Positions 16,116-25,562 are shown, counted from the stretch's first letter. The stretch is DNA of 64,000 nucleotides from Nitrososphaera sp. UBA210 (GCA_002494895.1 DADA01000014.1:13481-77480); one strand, 5' to 3'. The notes: a model not told the origin generated them from the sequence alone. Numbers and translations: made by a program.

Positions 16116-16592
16116 CTAATTTACCAGCTTGGCCTTCTTTAATACGAAAATGATGGCGGTTGTGCCAGCAACGGCTATTCCGGCCGTGGCAAGCACCCAC
16201 CCTAGGGGGAGTCCAAACCAATAGGCCGAGCGTTCTCTATTGTCAATCAAGCTGTTAGAAAAGTCGTTGATGTCAGGCGCCTGGTCATCGAGGAAATAGT
16301 AAAAGTAGACATTGTAATTGGCAAAGTTGTCCGGCGCGCTGCGATATTCTACCCATTCATTCAACGTTCCATCTTTGATCGCCTGATCCATCTCCGCTTT
16401 CTTTATTTCCATCCACGCCTGTCCTTTGTATTCATAGTATTCCTCCCAGGTAGCCTTTAGATATTCTTCCGCATAAGGCGGCGTGTCAAGGCAGGGTTTT
16501 TCCGGCCAGTCACTGTCCCGAATGCAATCCGCATAGGCCGGCTGCAGAATAATACCTGCCAATATGATCAGAACGGCAGCAACAAATAACAT
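16116..16592 (-). CDS. Exported protein with C-terminal membrane anchor
   Basis: 158 residues. Residues 1-21 are a signal peptide-like hydrophobic segment ending AYA, then a Trp/Tyr/Glu-rich extracytoplasmic domain with a Cys pair (DCIRDSD, PCLDT), and a C-terminal membrane segment (about 130-152) followed by KKAKLVN. The pattern of signal, small acidic domain and tail anchor is typical for archaeal surface proteins. No family recognised. Confidence 0.62.
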   Translation of the reverse strand: MLFVAAVLIILAGIILQPAYADCIRDSDWPEKPCLDTPPYAEEYLKATWEEYYEYKGQAWMEIKKAEMDQAIKDGTLNEWVEYRSAPDNFANYNVYFYYFLDDQAPDINDFSNSLIDNRERSAYWFGLPLGWVLATAGIAVAGTTAIIFVLKKAKLVN

Positions 16593-16635
16593 GTCGCAGA
16601 TCTGATTGCATTATTCGGGCTATTAAGCACTGATA

Positions 16636-17232
16636 CTATGGCCTATAGTGCGCTGCAAATGTATTAGGCTCTGTACCCTCAACGTCGCTTGCGAATTGCG
16701 ACCTGATAATCCTGCCATAGACTACCAGATCGCGGGACATCATCTCTACTCTCTTGGCCAGCCTTGCATTGGATATCGCGCTGCCTGCAAAATCCGGCTC
16801 GCCTCCCACCGAGACTCCGTATGGCATGCTCCAGCCATAGCATTGTCGGACAGCTGTTCTCATCTGCTCCATAACGGTCAGGCCTTTTTCATGGGATGCC
16901 ACGACGTATCCGAACAGCTTTCCGGCAAATTCCTCATAGAAATAGTCAAGAAAGTTCTTTAGCGCACCCGACATTGATCCGTGGTAGTCAGGGGTGGCAA
17001 GTACAAATGCGTCAGCCCATGCGACATGCTCTGCTGCCAGCTCTACTTCCTGAGATGCTTCAGCGTTTGGATTGTACAGCGGCAGTGCTGTCTTGCCCAG
17101 CTCTAACAGCCGGACTTCAGCGCCTTGCTTTTTGGCATGCTCGAGGACTATTTTTAGCGCGCGGGTACTGTACGACTGGCCTCTGGTGCTGCCAGCCACA
17201 CCCAAGACTTTGAAATTAGTTGTTGATGGCAT
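16636..17232 (-). CDS. NADPH-dependent FMN reductase
   Basis: 198-residue flavodoxin-like oxidoreductase. The FMN phosphate loop is GSTRGQSYSTRA near residues 15-26, and the LATPDYHGSMSGALKNFLDYF segment binds the isoalloxazine ring; both are standard for the NADPH-dependent FMN/quinone/azoreductase family. Electron acceptor is not predictable. The ATG lies inside the end of the upstream pirin gene (17-base overlap), so the two are coupled, hinting at a shared role with redox-active small aromatics. Confidence 0.88.
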   Translation of the reverse strand: MPSTTNFKVLGVAGSTRGQSYSTRALKIVLEHAKKQGAEVRLLELGKTALPLYNPNAEASQEVELAAEHVAWADAFVLATPDYHGSMSGALKNFLDYFYEEFAGKLFGYVVASHEKGLTVMEQMRTAVRQCYGWSMPYGVSVGGEPDFAGSAISNARLAKRVEMMSRDLVVYGRIIRSQFASDVEGTEPNTFAAHYRP

Positions 17233-17944
17233 ATTTCTCTGGCAGATCCAACAGTATCAACTCTGTAGGCCGGTCCGCCAGTATTGAAAGCTTTCTTTCG
17301 TTCTCTATCCTTGCGACGTCTCTGGTCTTTAGCGAGTCGTGGCCATTCAGCTTTACACTGCCGTCTATTATGAAAAGGTAGGCCTTGCGGCCCGGCAAGA
17401 TATCATGATCTATCTTGCTGCCTGGCTCTATGGACGAAACATAGATAGCCGCGTCTTGGTGAATGTGCAGAGCCGGACCATTATTCTGGTTTTCCGGGAC
17501 GACAATAGGCAAGAGCCTGTTCTTCCTCTCCTCCTTTGAAAACTTTTTCTGCTCCCACGATGGCGGCAGTCCGCGCCTGTTCGCAAATATCCACAACTGC
17601 AATAGCCTGAGCGGCTTTTCTTTAGAGTGGTTGTACTCGGAATGCAGTATGCCGGTTCCAGCAGTCATCCTCTGGACCTCGCCTGGCTGTATCACTCCGT
17701 GGTTGCCTTGGTTGTCCTTGTGCTCCAGCTCACCGTCAATAACGTAGGTGATTATTTCCATATCGCGATGTGGATGAAAGCCAAAGCCGGTACCGGGCTT
17801 TATGATGTCGTCGTTGAAGACGCGCAGCGGCCCAAAGTTCATGTTCTGTGGATCCTGGTAGTGGTCGAAGGAAAAGTGCCAGTTGGTCGAGAGCCAGTCC
17901 TCTTCGTTGTGGTAGTGCTCGTTTGATCGGATTATCTTGATCAT
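17216..17944 (-). CDS. Pirin-family protein
   Basis: 242-residue bicupin of the pirin/YhhW type. The metal-binding N-terminal cupin shows FGFHPHRDMEIITYVIDGELEHKDN, LHSEYNH and the GEVQRMTAGTG loop. Bacterial relatives have quercetin 2,3-dioxygenase activity; archaeal function is unknown. I prefer the ATG at 17944 to the one at 17977, because a TTAAATATC element lies about 26 bases before it, inside the first codons of the longer version. It forms an overlapping pair with the FMN reductase. Confidence 0.87.
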   Translation of the reverse strand: MIKIIRSNEHYHNEEDWLSTNWHFSFDHYQDPQNMNFGPLRVFNDDIIKPGTGFGFHPHRDMEIITYVIDGELEHKDNQGNHGVIQPGEVQRMTAGTGILHSEYNHSKEKPLRLLQLWIFANRRGLPPSWEQKKFSKEERKNRLLPIVVPENQNNGPALHIHQDAAIYVSSIEPGSKIDHDILPGRKAYLFIIDGSVKLNGHDSLKTRDVARIENERKLSILADRPTELILLDLPEKYAINN

Positions 17945-18145
17945 GCCTTTGTAATGGCGGGCAGGATATTTAAGCATGGTAGCATTTCCTTACCTAGTTA
18001 GTTTGTCTAGCACTACTTGGTTAGCCGGCACTTGCTGTTAACGCAGCAGCGGTTTCAGGGAGAATAAAATGATTGTTGATTAATGTTGTTCTGGTATTAG
18101 ATCTAAATACAGGAAGTCCCTAGATGACAACAGTCGAAGGCGACA

Positions 18146-19339
18146 ATGACTGTGGGCTTGGTAGACGTATCAGGAAGGTCTAGCAAATTGGGTAGACAAT
18201 ACACAGCTGTAACCATCACTATTTTCGCCTTGCTTGCACTCACCATCGCTGATCCACCATCAAACGCTAATATCTCGTTTCATGCATATGGCGACTCCGC
18301 CGGCTTGGTGACTCTGTTTTCACCGGTTGTGATGGATTCAAATTTCAATGAGCTCGCCTCTGCACTAGTGGGTCAACAACTGATATTGTTAACCGGGTTC
18401 GCCAATACCGGAAATATTGAATCAGAATATGTATTACTTACCGAAGCGCGAAACGAAACGGGAGTTACAGTTTTTCTAGATTCAAGATGGGGCAAGGTGA
18501 TTTCAGGAAAAGATGCGGAAATACATCATGTATGGAGACAGGTGGAATCAGGAACATTCGAGCTTAGAAGTTTTCTTATGTCTGCAGATTGTTTTCCAGA
18601 GATTCTTACTCCAGTAAACATTGGCAAGGTTGTGGTAAAATCATCGGACGGCAGCCATGCACCGACACCTCGTCTGGAAGATCTGACGATGGATCAGATC
18701 CAACGGCTAACAAGAGAAGAAATAGAGGCGATAGAGCTCGAGGAGAATAGGCGCTCAGATATCGACAGTGAAGCTTCTGATGCGGAAGACCAGAGAATAG
18801 AAGCAAAGGAGCGAAGGATACGGGAACTAATCTGGTCAGACGAAAGAATCAAAGAATATCAAGAGACTTTCGCTGTGTTTGGATTCGATTCACATTTTGT
18901 CATGGATGAGCAGGGCCTATGTGACAACGCTGAAATGACAATCCATGTAGCAAAGGAGCGCCACGTCGAAGGTGATTGGCAGACATCATACATCAGGACG
19001 TTTAGCGGGAGATTAGAGCTTGAAGTAACCGTCATCGACGGAGCAATATCTTCCATAGCCGCAAATCCACTGAATGACACCATAAGCGAGTATTCATTCA
19101 ATGAAGAGCAGAAGAAAGCTATCAGGATAGCGGTGGAGAACAACACAGTGCGAGAATTATTTCGGGACAAAGAGATGGAAATAGGAGTAGTTAGAGCCTC
19201 CGATGTCTTTTTCAACGGGTGCGAAGGGACATGCGGAATTGTTGTTATTCATCAGAAAGAGGATAGGGAAAAAACTGTTACTGTCAAGGTAGATGTATCG
19301 AACGAACGTGTGATATCAATTAGTGCAAGCTGGAACTAG
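18146..19339 (+). CDS. Large membrane-anchored extracellular protein, unknown
   Basis: 397 residues. One N-terminal hydrophobic segment (about 20-36) after a basic stretch anchors or exports it. The next 130 residues look like a beta-sandwich (GLVTLFSPVVMDSN, then LLTGFANTGN, then typical alternating strands) as in archaeal surface domains. A very acidic/charged helix (about 180-235) links to a C-terminal alpha/beta domain ending in strands. Two Cys in FFNGCEGTCGIVVI may pair. No known enzyme motif. It stands alone, and I recognise no family. Confidence 0.6.
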   Translation: MTVGLVDVSGRSSKLGRQYTAVTITIFALLALTIADPPSNANISFHAYGDSAGLVTLFSPVVMDSNFNELASALVGQQLILLTGFANTGNIESEYVLLTEARNETGVTVFLDSRWGKVISGKDAEIHHVWRQVESGTFELRSFLMSADCFPEILTPVNIGKVVVKSSDGSHAPTPRLEDLTMDQIQRLTREEIEAIELEENRRSDIDSEASDAEDQRIEAKERRIRELIWSDERIKEYQETFAVFGFDSHFVMDEQGLCDNAEMTIHVAKERHVEGDWQTSYIRTFSGRLELEVTVIDGAISSIAANPLNDTISEYSFNEEQKKAIRIAVENNTVRELFRDKEMEIGVVRASDVFFNGCEGTCGIVVIHQKEDREKTVTVKVDVSNERVISISASWN

Positions 19340-19460
19340 AGGCACAAAGAACTAGAACGCATGCTTGTTGTGTGCAACAGTGTTCAATGGCTAATCGATC
19401 TGCGGCTATTCTATTACTAATGCAGATTCTTGAAATGATTGTTGCTGCTTATTTCGAGAG

Positions 19461-19622
19461 TTGCGCAACAAGGGCTCATGCAGGAACTGCGGCACGTTCC
19501 AAAAGCCCGTGTCGATATGCATAATGTGCAAGGAGGATGTTTCGTGGCTGTGCGACAACTGCGGCCAAGCCGACGATGCGACCCATAACCATCTCCCGAC
19601 CAGCATCATGCGCAACGCGTAG
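19461..19622 (+). CDS. Small triple-CxxC zinc-ribbon protein
   Basis: 53 residues from a TTG start, too short for a usual gene call. CRNC, CIMC and CDNC pairs spaced by 9-13 residues, with a His near the end, predict one or two zinc sites. The conserved knuckle layout (CRNCG...CIMCK...CDNCG) is very unlikely to arise by chance in a noncoding stretch. No ATG is available: an in-frame stop lies 11 codons upstream. It ends ten bases before the convergent MscS gene's stop. Function unknown; small zinc ribbons of this kind are common in this lineage. Confidence 0.55.
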   Translation: MRNKGSCRNCGTFQKPVSICIMCKEDVSWLCDNCGQADDATHNHLPTSIMRNA

Positions 19623-19631
19623 AATCTGTAC

Positions 19632-20300
19632 TCAGCTTCTCGGACTTTCCATGTTCTGGAGCGGCAACGCAATCTTGCTCTCTTGCACCTGAATAGATCC
19701 ATGCTGCTCCGGCTTTGGCTGCGCAGCCGACGCCATGAGATGCTGACTCCTTGCAAGGAATTCAAGAAGTATCCTGCTCCGCTCGTCCGACATCTCGCTT
19801 GTCTGTACTTCAAAAACGCCGTGGACTACCAGCTTGTCGTCTTTTGACTGGTAGAGCCCAACTTCAATAAGGCCGTGTCCGCTGCTTACTATTGCTTCCT
19901 TCATGCTGTCCACTAACAGCTGCGAGTCGGGAAACGGACGTGGGACATACGACACCACTTCGTCGATGATGGTGTCGCCGTAGATCATGACAGGGCTGCT
20001 GATCAGCAGATAGTTTGGCACCTTGATGAGCCTGCCAGTGCGGACAGACGGCAGCCGCTCGCCATCGCCAACTTCCATTACAGTGGTCCTCAAAAGCCCG
20101 ATCTCCATTATGTCGCCCTTGGTCATGGTGCCTCCAGAAGAAATCTTGATCCTGTTGCCCACCTTGATGTCCTTGATTTTCCTGATGACCATGCTGGCAA
20201 CGAGGTCAGCAATGAAGTCCTTAAAGACAAAGGAAAACCCCATTGAGCTAAAGACAATACTCAGTAGTGGTATGTACCCCAGTAGGCTTTCGGTGGACAT
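19632..20300 (-). CDS. MscS-type mechanosensitive channel, short form
   Basis: 222 residues. The TM3-like pore helix (FKDFIADLVASMVI) is followed by the MscS beta domain (VGNRIKISSGGTMTKGDIMEIGLLRTTV, then LIKVPNYLLIS) and a C-terminal alpha/beta domain. The usual first two membrane helices are reduced to one short hydrophobic segment, so it is a minimal form. Such channels release solutes after hypoosmotic shock. The last 30 residues are glutamine- and proline-rich and not part of the fold. Confidence 0.85.
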   Translation of the reverse strand: MSTESLLGYIPLLSIVFSSMGFSFVFKDFIADLVASMVIRKIKDIKVGNRIKISSGGTMTKGDIMEIGLLRTTVMEVGDGERLPSVRTGRLIKVPNYLLISSPVMIYGDTIIDEVVSYVPRPFPDSQLLVDSMKEAIVSSGHGLIEVGLYQSKDDKLVVHGVFEVQTSEMSDERSRILLEFLARSQHLMASAAQPKPEQHGSIQVQESKIALPLQNMESPRS

Positions 20301-20379
20301 CTGGTGACTCTGCTGCCTGTAAAAACAAGATTAAGCCGATGACTTGAAAAGTTCTTACCAGAGAAGAAAAACTGTTAAA

Positions 20380-20508
20380 CTAGATTGACAGCCTTTTGGA
20401 ACATGAGAGGCATTCGACTATCGCGAGATTTTCTGCGTTCTCTATCACTTTGAACTTTTTCGAGCCGCACCGGGGGCATATGGGGCATGCTCTCAGTGCC
20501 TTTCCCAT
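20380..20508 (-). CDS. Small zinc-ribbon protein in metG-nadM operon
   Basis: 42 residues, three bases after the nadM stop on the same strand. CPIC and CPRC-like cysteines (CPICPRCGSKKFKVI) pair with CLSC near the end to form a rubredoxin-like zinc ribbon. Tight spacing suggests it is co-transcribed with metG and nadM. No function can be assigned. Confidence 0.6.
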   Translation of the reverse strand: MGKALRACPICPRCGSKKFKVIENAENLAIVECLSCSKRLSI

Positions 20509-20511
20509 GTC

Positions 20512-21063
20512 CTACCACTTTTGGGGCTGGCTGTCAGAAGTAGTGGCAGCCAAAAGCCTGATCCTCTCAGTCCCACCAACATGCTCCATTGCTTTTGCAA
20601 CCGCTCTGGGAACGAGATGCTTCCACGGCTTTCCTGCTATTATCAACCGACGAATGTGCGTGGCATTGAACTGAGCCTTTCTGGCAAACCTGGGACGCCT
20701 GATCTCAACACTCGGATCCTGCGAAAGCGCCAGGTGCTTTACAAGGTCGTTTCCAGAATACAGGACGTCAAAGGCCGGGACCATCGACCTTAGATATGCA
20801 AGCCACCTCGCGTTATTGTCGTCATTTGGAAGGGGGATAATGAAACATTTCGAGAGGTCCGCGCCTCCCTCTGACAGAGCCGCGTGGATCATTGAGATTC
20901 TCTCGCCCGCGGTGAAAGGATCCCTGTCGATATAGTTGTACTGGGCGCTTCCAATTACAATTACCAGCTCGTCGCACTCGCTGAGAATCTGCTTTGCAAG
21001 TGCAAGGTGGCCATTATGGAAGGGCTGGAAGCGGCCAAGCATAAGGCCGCGCCGGGCAGTCAT
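20512..21063 (-). CDS. nadM: Nicotinamide-nucleotide adenylyltransferase
   Basis: Transfers AMP from ATP to nicotinamide mononucleotide to make NAD+. 183 residues, close to the archaeal NadM length. The nucleotidyltransferase loop GRFQPFHNGH is at the N-terminus, and the NATHIRRLI segment stands for the ISxTxxR motif. The ATG at 21063 overlaps the metG stop (ATGA), so I prefer it to the longer version starting at 21087. Followed at three bases by a zinc-ribbon ORF. Confidence 0.92.
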   Translation of the reverse strand: MTARRGLMLGRFQPFHNGHLALAKQILSECDELVIVIGSAQYNYIDRDPFTAGERISMIHAALSEGGADLSKCFIIPLPNDDNNARWLAYLRSMVPAFDVLYSGNDLVKHLALSQDPSVEIRRPRFARKAQFNATHIRRLIIAGKPWKHLVPRAVAKAMEHVGGTERIRLLAATTSDSQPQKW

Positions 21064-22712
21064 TTCTTGCCTAGCTTTGCCTTCCACTGCTCTATTTCCT
21101 TTGCTTCTATCTTGCGAAAGACCGGCTCTACCGTTCCAAGTTGGTGGCCGGGCTTCAGAGCCTCAGCGTCCTTTGCCGACTCCCAGCTCTGGTTGTGAAC
21201 GCTGCCCTCAAGATTTAGCTGGGCCCAGATCTTTTCGCAGGAAAAAGGAATGAAAGGCTCTAGCATGATGGCAAGCGAGCGCACCGCGTTGACCGAAAAA
21301 TAGAGGGTGGTTGGTGCCGTATCTTTGTTAGCCCAGGGCGCGTTTGACTGAAAGTACTGGTTCATGAAAGTGCTGTATTTCAATATCCTTTTCAGCGCCC
21401 TGTCTATTTCGTTTCTTGACAGCAGGTCCCGGGATTCGTCGGTTGCTGCCGCGACTTCTTTTGCGATTTCGTCGCCTGAACCTGAAGGGCCGGGCACCTG
21501 GCCGCCGAAATTCTTTTGCGTGAATGAAAGCGCCCTGTTCACAAAGTTGCCGACGTTTGCTATCAGCTCGTTGTTTATCCTCTCATAGAACGCGTCAAAG
21601 TCAAAGTTCAAGTCATCCTGCGAAAAAGTGATCACTGACGCGATGTAAAACCGCAAATAGTCGGGGTTAAAGGAAGAAGTGAAATCCCGTAGGCCGATGT
21701 ACCAATTCCTGCTCTTTGATATCTTTTGGTTCTGCAACATCAGGTGCCCCCTTGTCGGGATATAGTCGGGCAGCTTGTATTCAGAGTCCATTCCGAGGCG
21801 CATCGCCGGGAGAAAGAGGTAGTGGTGGTAGACAATGTCCTTGCCGATAAAATGGTAGATTTCCGAATCGTTCCAGAATTTCTTGCCGTCCATTCCCTTT
21901 TCACTGACAAACTTTGCCAGAGTCGAGATATAGCAGAGGTGGTTGTCAAACCAGCCGTACAAGACCTTGCCCTTTGCTTCCGGAAGCGGTATGGGCACGC
22001 CCCAGGACAGGTCGCGGGTAATGTCCCAGTCCTGTAGCCCCTCGTTTATCCAGTTGACGACATAGTTCCTGACATCGGGCTGCAGGTTTTCATTTGACAT
22101 CAGCCAGTCCTTCAGCTTTTCGCCAAGGCTTGAGAGCCGAAAAAAATAGTGCTTGCTCTCCTTCTTGACCGGCGGCCTGCCGCATATCGCGCATTTTGGC
22201 TCAAGGATCTGGTCGGGCACGCGGCCGCATTTTTCACACAGGTCGGAATACTGGTCCTCCGCTCCGCAGTACGGGCACCTGCCGATGACGTACCTGTCGG
22301 GCAGGAACTTTTCGTCAAAGGTGCAGTAGAACTGGATTACATTCTGGTCGTAGATGTAGCCGTTTTTTGAGAGTTTCTCAAAAACCTCCTGGACGAACCT
22401 GACGTTTTCGTCAGAGCTGGTCTTGTAGAAAAAGTCAAACGAGATCCCAAGCGAGCTAAAGTCTTCTTTGTCACGCTTGTTCCAGTACGCGACATAGTCC
22501 GCCGGGCTCTTGCCCTCTTTTTCGGCCCTTATGAGTATCGGCGTGCCAAAATCGTCAGACGCGCAGATGTGGTAGATCTCTCTGCCGTTGAGCCGGGAAA
22601 ACCTTGTGAAAATATCTGCCGGCAGATAAGTCGATGCGATGTGGCCAAGGTGTATCTCACCGTTTGCGTACGGAAGCGCGCTGGTGACCACTGCACTTTT
22701 CTCCGGCATCAC
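21060..22712 (-). CDS. metG: Methionyl-tRNA synthetase
   Basis: 550-residue class I synthetase charging initiator and elongator tRNA-Met. ALPYANGEIHLGH gives the HIGH-type motif at about residues 12-24 and KISKSRNW the KMSKS variant near 330. The connective peptide carries zinc knuckles (CPYC, CEKC and CAIC). The C-terminal tRNA-binding EMAP-like domain is absent, as in many archaea. The frame opens with GTG-ATG; the ATG at 22709 is as likely as the GTG, and a GGTTAAAATC element sits about 25-30 bases upstream. First gene of the metG-nadM-zinc ribbon operon. Confidence 0.95.
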   Translation of the reverse strand: MMPEKSAVVTSALPYANGEIHLGHIASTYLPADIFTRFSRLNGREIYHICASDDFGTPILIRAEKEGKSPADYVAYWNKRDKEDFSSLGISFDFFYKTSSDENVRFVQEVFEKLSKNGYIYDQNVIQFYCTFDEKFLPDRYVIGRCPYCGAEDQYSDLCEKCGRVPDQILEPKCAICGRPPVKKESKHYFFRLSSLGEKLKDWLMSNENLQPDVRNYVVNWINEGLQDWDITRDLSWGVPIPLPEAKGKVLYGWFDNHLCYISTLAKFVSEKGMDGKKFWNDSEIYHFIGKDIVYHHYLFLPAMRLGMDSEYKLPDYIPTRGHLMLQNQKISKSRNWYIGLRDFTSSFNPDYLRFYIASVITFSQDDLNFDFDAFYERINNELIANVGNFVNRALSFTQKNFGGQVPGPSGSGDEIAKEVAAATDESRDLLSRNEIDRALKRILKYSTFMNQYFQSNAPWANKDTAPTTLYFSVNAVRSLAIMLEPFIPFSCEKIWAQLNLEGSVHNQSWESAKDAEALKPGHQLGTVEPVFRKIEAKEIEQWKAKLGKK

Positions 22713-22765
22713 AGTTCCACCCTTCGGACTAGATTTTAACCTAACGCGAAGACTTGCAGTCTAAA

Positions 22766-23281
22766 TTACTGGTTCTCGTACTCTTCGTGGTACTTTGCCC
22801 TTCCCCTTCTCATTATCAAAAAGAGCAACAGTATCACCCCTATCCACACGGATCCCATTATCATGTTGGTAAAGCTGACGTAGAGGTACGGCATCGACTC
22901 CACCAGGTCCTCCTGGATGGCCCGAAGCGAAGCATGCATGTCAGTCATACCGGTGTTGTATTCTGTGCTGTAAATTTCAAGTGAAGATATCGAGTTAGCC
23001 CGCGATAATATGCGGTCAAGCTCGGCCTGTATCAGGGCAAAATCTGTTCTGGCAGTGGGAAACGACCAGACCGGGTTGCCGCTCTCTGGCATCGCCCTCT
23101 GCGCCTGGGCGACATAGCTAGCCAGGCCTTCCGGCGTCTGGGCAGTCTCGGCGCGCGCCAGGTATCCCAGCGCGGTGTCGACAGGGTAGATGGCCTGCTG
23201 GTATCCATAGAAAGCCATTCCTGCACCAAAGGTCATGAAGGCAACAACTCCGATGGCCACCAGCTTGTTAGACGACGCCAT
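22766..23281 (-). CDS. Membrane protein with extracytoplasmic helical domain
   Basis: 171-172 residues from the ATG at 23281, supported by an ATCTAAATATC element about 30 bases upstream; the longer frame to 23365 is not. An N-terminal membrane segment (about 7-25), a soluble helical region of about 100 residues and a C-terminal segment (about 140-162) before RRGRAKYHEEYENQ. The arrangement is that of small sensor-like or secretion-linked proteins, but no domain is recognised. Conserved residues are mostly Ala/Glu/Gln, consistent with a helical bundle. Confidence 0.62.
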   Translation of the reverse strand: MASSNKLVAIGVVAFMTFGAGMAFYGYQQAIYPVDTALGYLARAETAQTPEGLASYVAQAQRAMPESGNPVWSFPTARTDFALIQAELDRILSRANSISSLEIYSTEYNTGMTDMHASLRAIQEDLVESMPYLYVSFTNMIMGSVWIGVILLLFLIMRRGRAKYHEEYENQ

Positions 23282-23383
23282 GAATACGATATAGCGCTTC
23301 TGGCGATATTTAGATGTGGCGGAATCAGGTTCTATCGATTCCGATAACCATTTTATAGCGAGCAAGAACGAGAATCATCAGAA

Positions 23384-23689
23384 TTGGCGCTTGTCAAGGT
23401 GGCCCAGAAGGGCGAGATAAAAGAGAATGGCGGCAAAGAGCTCAGTGTCAACGGGACAAGGGTCGCGCTCTTTTACGCAAATGGCAGGTACTATGCCATC
23501 GAAGCCCTATGCAGGCATCAGGACGGCTCGCTTGCCCCGGGCAAGATCGACGGCGAAGTAGTAGAGTGCCCGATGCATTCTTGGCATTACAACATAAAGA
23601 CGGGAGAGCTGCTCGACTACCTTGAAGGAGTAAAGCTCGCGACTTACAAAGTCGACGTCAAGGGAAACGACATCTATATCGAAGTTTAG
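23384..23689 (+). CDS. Rieske-type [2Fe-2S] ferredoxin
   Basis: 101-residue soluble Rieske protein. Cluster ligands are in CRHQDG and CPMHSWHY (Cys-x-His and Cys-x2-His, 17 residues between the two Cys), as in ferredoxins of dioxygenases and nitrite reductase small subunits. No membrane anchor, so it is not the bc1/b6f-type subunit. The start is TTG; CATTTTATAG lies about 30-35 bases before. It is followed by cysS after 41 bases. Redox partner unknown. Confidence 0.9.
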   Translation: MALVKVAQKGEIKENGGKELSVNGTRVALFYANGRYYAIEALCRHQDGSLAPGKIDGEVVECPMHSWHYNIKTGELLDYLEGVKLATYKVDVKGNDIYIEV

Positions 23690-23730
23690 GACAAAGTAAA
23701 AAACAGGGCTGGCGGCTCTACCGGCAACTA

Positions 23731-25128
23731 TTGAGGCTTTACAACACTCTCAGCCGCAAGGTCGAAGAGCTAAAGCCGCAGAACAATTCAGTAGGAATCT
23801 ATGTCTGCGGCGTCACAGTCTACGACGATTCGCACATCGGCCACGCGCGCACCGTCATTGTCTTTGACGTCCTCCGGAGATACCTCATTTCAAACGGCTA
23901 CAAGGTATCTTTTGTCCAGAACTTTACCGATGTAGACGACAAGATAATCAACAGGGCAAAGGCCGAGGGAAGAAAGGCAGAGGAGATATCGGAAAAGTAC
24001 ATCGAGAACTATTACCGCGACTTTGGCGGGCTGAACGTGCTAAAGGCAGATCACCAGCCAAAGGCAACCGATCACATCAAGGAAATGATCGAGCTCATAG
24101 GCGGCCTGATAGAAAAAAAGCATGCTTATCTGACCCTTAACGGTGTGTATTTCCGGGTTAGGTCTTTTTCCGGTTACGGCAAGCTGTCAAAAAAGCCGGT
24201 CGAAGAGCTAGAGTCCGGGGCAAGGGTCGAAGTTGACCCGGCAAAGGAGGACCCGCTTGATTTTGCGCTCTGGAAATTTTCCTCTGAAGATCCGGCGTGG
24301 GAGAGCCCTTGGGGAAAAGGGAGGCCGGGATGGCACATCGAATGCTCTGCAATGTCGATAAAGTACCTTGGAAGCACTTTTGAGATTCACGGGGGCGGCC
24401 ACGACCTGGTATTTCCCCACCATGAAAACGAGATAGCCCAGTCAGAATCGTACACGGGCCAGGAATTCGCAAAGATATGGATGCATTCCGGGATGGTCAC
24501 CATAGGCTCCCAAAAGATGAGCAAGTCGCTTGGCAACATCGTAGTCATTGACAAGGCGCTGAAGCGCTGGGGCATGAATTCTCTCCGGCTGTACTGCATG
24601 TCCGTCCATTATTCAAAGCCCCTCGACTATACTGATGAATTGTTGCTGGAGTCGGTCCAGCGCTGGCGCCAGATAGAGACGTGTGTCTACGAGTTGAGGT
24701 CTGCCGCCGGTACCGGCAGCGACACAGAGGCGGCCAGCAGGATGAGCGACGAGTCCGCAAAGGCGTTTGAGGCGGCCATGGACGAGGACATGAACACGGC
24801 ACTTGCCCTGACAGGGCTCATGAAGTTTGTAGCAGGCATCAACCAGCTTGCGGCGGCAGACAACCTTAGCAGGCAAATGGCGGACAGGCTGCAGACGGCC
24901 CTCCAGAAAATGATGTGCGTGCTGGGGCTCCGGGTCATGGAAGCAGACTGGGCAGAGAAGGGCGAGATAGAGGAGCTGTTAAAAGAGCGCGCCAAGCTCA
25001 GGGAAGCGAAAAAATTCAGAGAAGCTGACGAGCTGAGAAAAAAACTGCTCGAGGAGCGGTCTGTCGAGCTGATGGACCACAGGGCCAGGACGGTCTGGGT
25101 AAAGAGAGAAAGGACGTCAGCCGGATAA
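23731..25128 (+). CDS. cysS: Cysteinyl-tRNA synthetase
   Basis: 465-residue class I enzyme. The HIGH motif is DSHIGHARTVI near residues 31-41, KMSKSLGN near 260, and zinc ligands are the Cys of YVCGVTVYDD, the Cys of WHIECSAMS and the HGGGHDLVFPHHENE histidines. The anticodon-binding domain (DALR-like helix bundle) and the short C-terminal tail are present. TTG start. The presence of direct CysRS indicates no need for the SepRS/SepCysS route. Confidence 0.95.
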   Translation: MRLYNTLSRKVEELKPQNNSVGIYVCGVTVYDDSHIGHARTVIVFDVLRRYLISNGYKVSFVQNFTDVDDKIINRAKAEGRKAEEISEKYIENYYRDFGGLNVLKADHQPKATDHIKEMIELIGGLIEKKHAYLTLNGVYFRVRSFSGYGKLSKKPVEELESGARVEVDPAKEDPLDFALWKFSSEDPAWESPWGKGRPGWHIECSAMSIKYLGSTFEIHGGGHDLVFPHHENEIAQSESYTGQEFAKIWMHSGMVTIGSQKMSKSLGNIVVIDKALKRWGMNSLRLYCMSVHYSKPLDYTDELLLESVQRWRQIETCVYELRSAAGTGSDTEAASRMSDESAKAFEAAMDEDMNTALALTGLMKFVAGINQLAAADNLSRQMADRLQTALQKMMCVLGLRVMEADWAEKGEIEELLKERAKLREAKKFREADELRKKLLEERSVELMDHRARTVWVKRERTSAG

Positions 25129-25208
25129 CAGACAGATTTTCACCCACTTGTGTATCTTGTTGCACTTCGGGGCTAATGAGATCGCTTTGCATCAGAATCC
25201 CGTAGCCA

Positions 25209-25562
25209 ATGAAGATACTCGACGGCAAGCGCGTCGGATCGGTAACCATATTTGAGGACACTATCATGCTGGGCGAGGTGGTGGGAGATGTCATACTGAA
25301 CACCGGCCACCTGGAGTTCAAGGGCAAGGTCCTGGGGAACCTCTTTGTCAGAACCGGCACCTGCAGGATGCTGGGGATAATCAGGGGCAACCTGGTGAAC
25401 GAGAAGGGCGACGTCGAGATATTCGGGACAGTCCACGGCAAGGTCGTGACGAAATCCGGCTATACCTACATCAACCCTGAGAGCAAGGTCGGAATCGTAG
25501 AGAACGCCCCCGTTGCGCTGCCTGCAGAAAGCAGGGCACTTGTAAAGGGCGCAGTCACCTAG
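25209..25562 (+). CDS. Bactofilin-like (polymer-forming) protein
   Basis: 117 residues with no signal peptide. Regular repeats of VxGDVILNTG, LEFKGKVLGNLFV, MLGIIRGNLVN, VEIFGTVHGKVV stack as parallel beta-solenoid turns, the bactofilin pattern. Bacterial bactofilins make filaments that position cell-wall or chromosome factors; in archaea the role is open. The last 25 residues (alanine- and valine-rich) are probably outside the fold. Ends four bases into the convergent gene's stop region. Confidence 0.65.
   Translation: MKILDGKRVGSVTIFEDTIMLGEVVGDVILNTGHLEFKGKVLGNLFVRTGTCRMLGIIRGNLVNEKGDVEIFGTVHGKVVTKSGYTYINPESKVGIVENAPVALPAESRALVKGAVT

Noticed and set aside
19406..19813. Minus-strand frame of 135 codons
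   Set aside because: Overlaps the MscS gene and the plus-strand zinc-ribbon ORF; basic/Ser-rich composition, no promoter.
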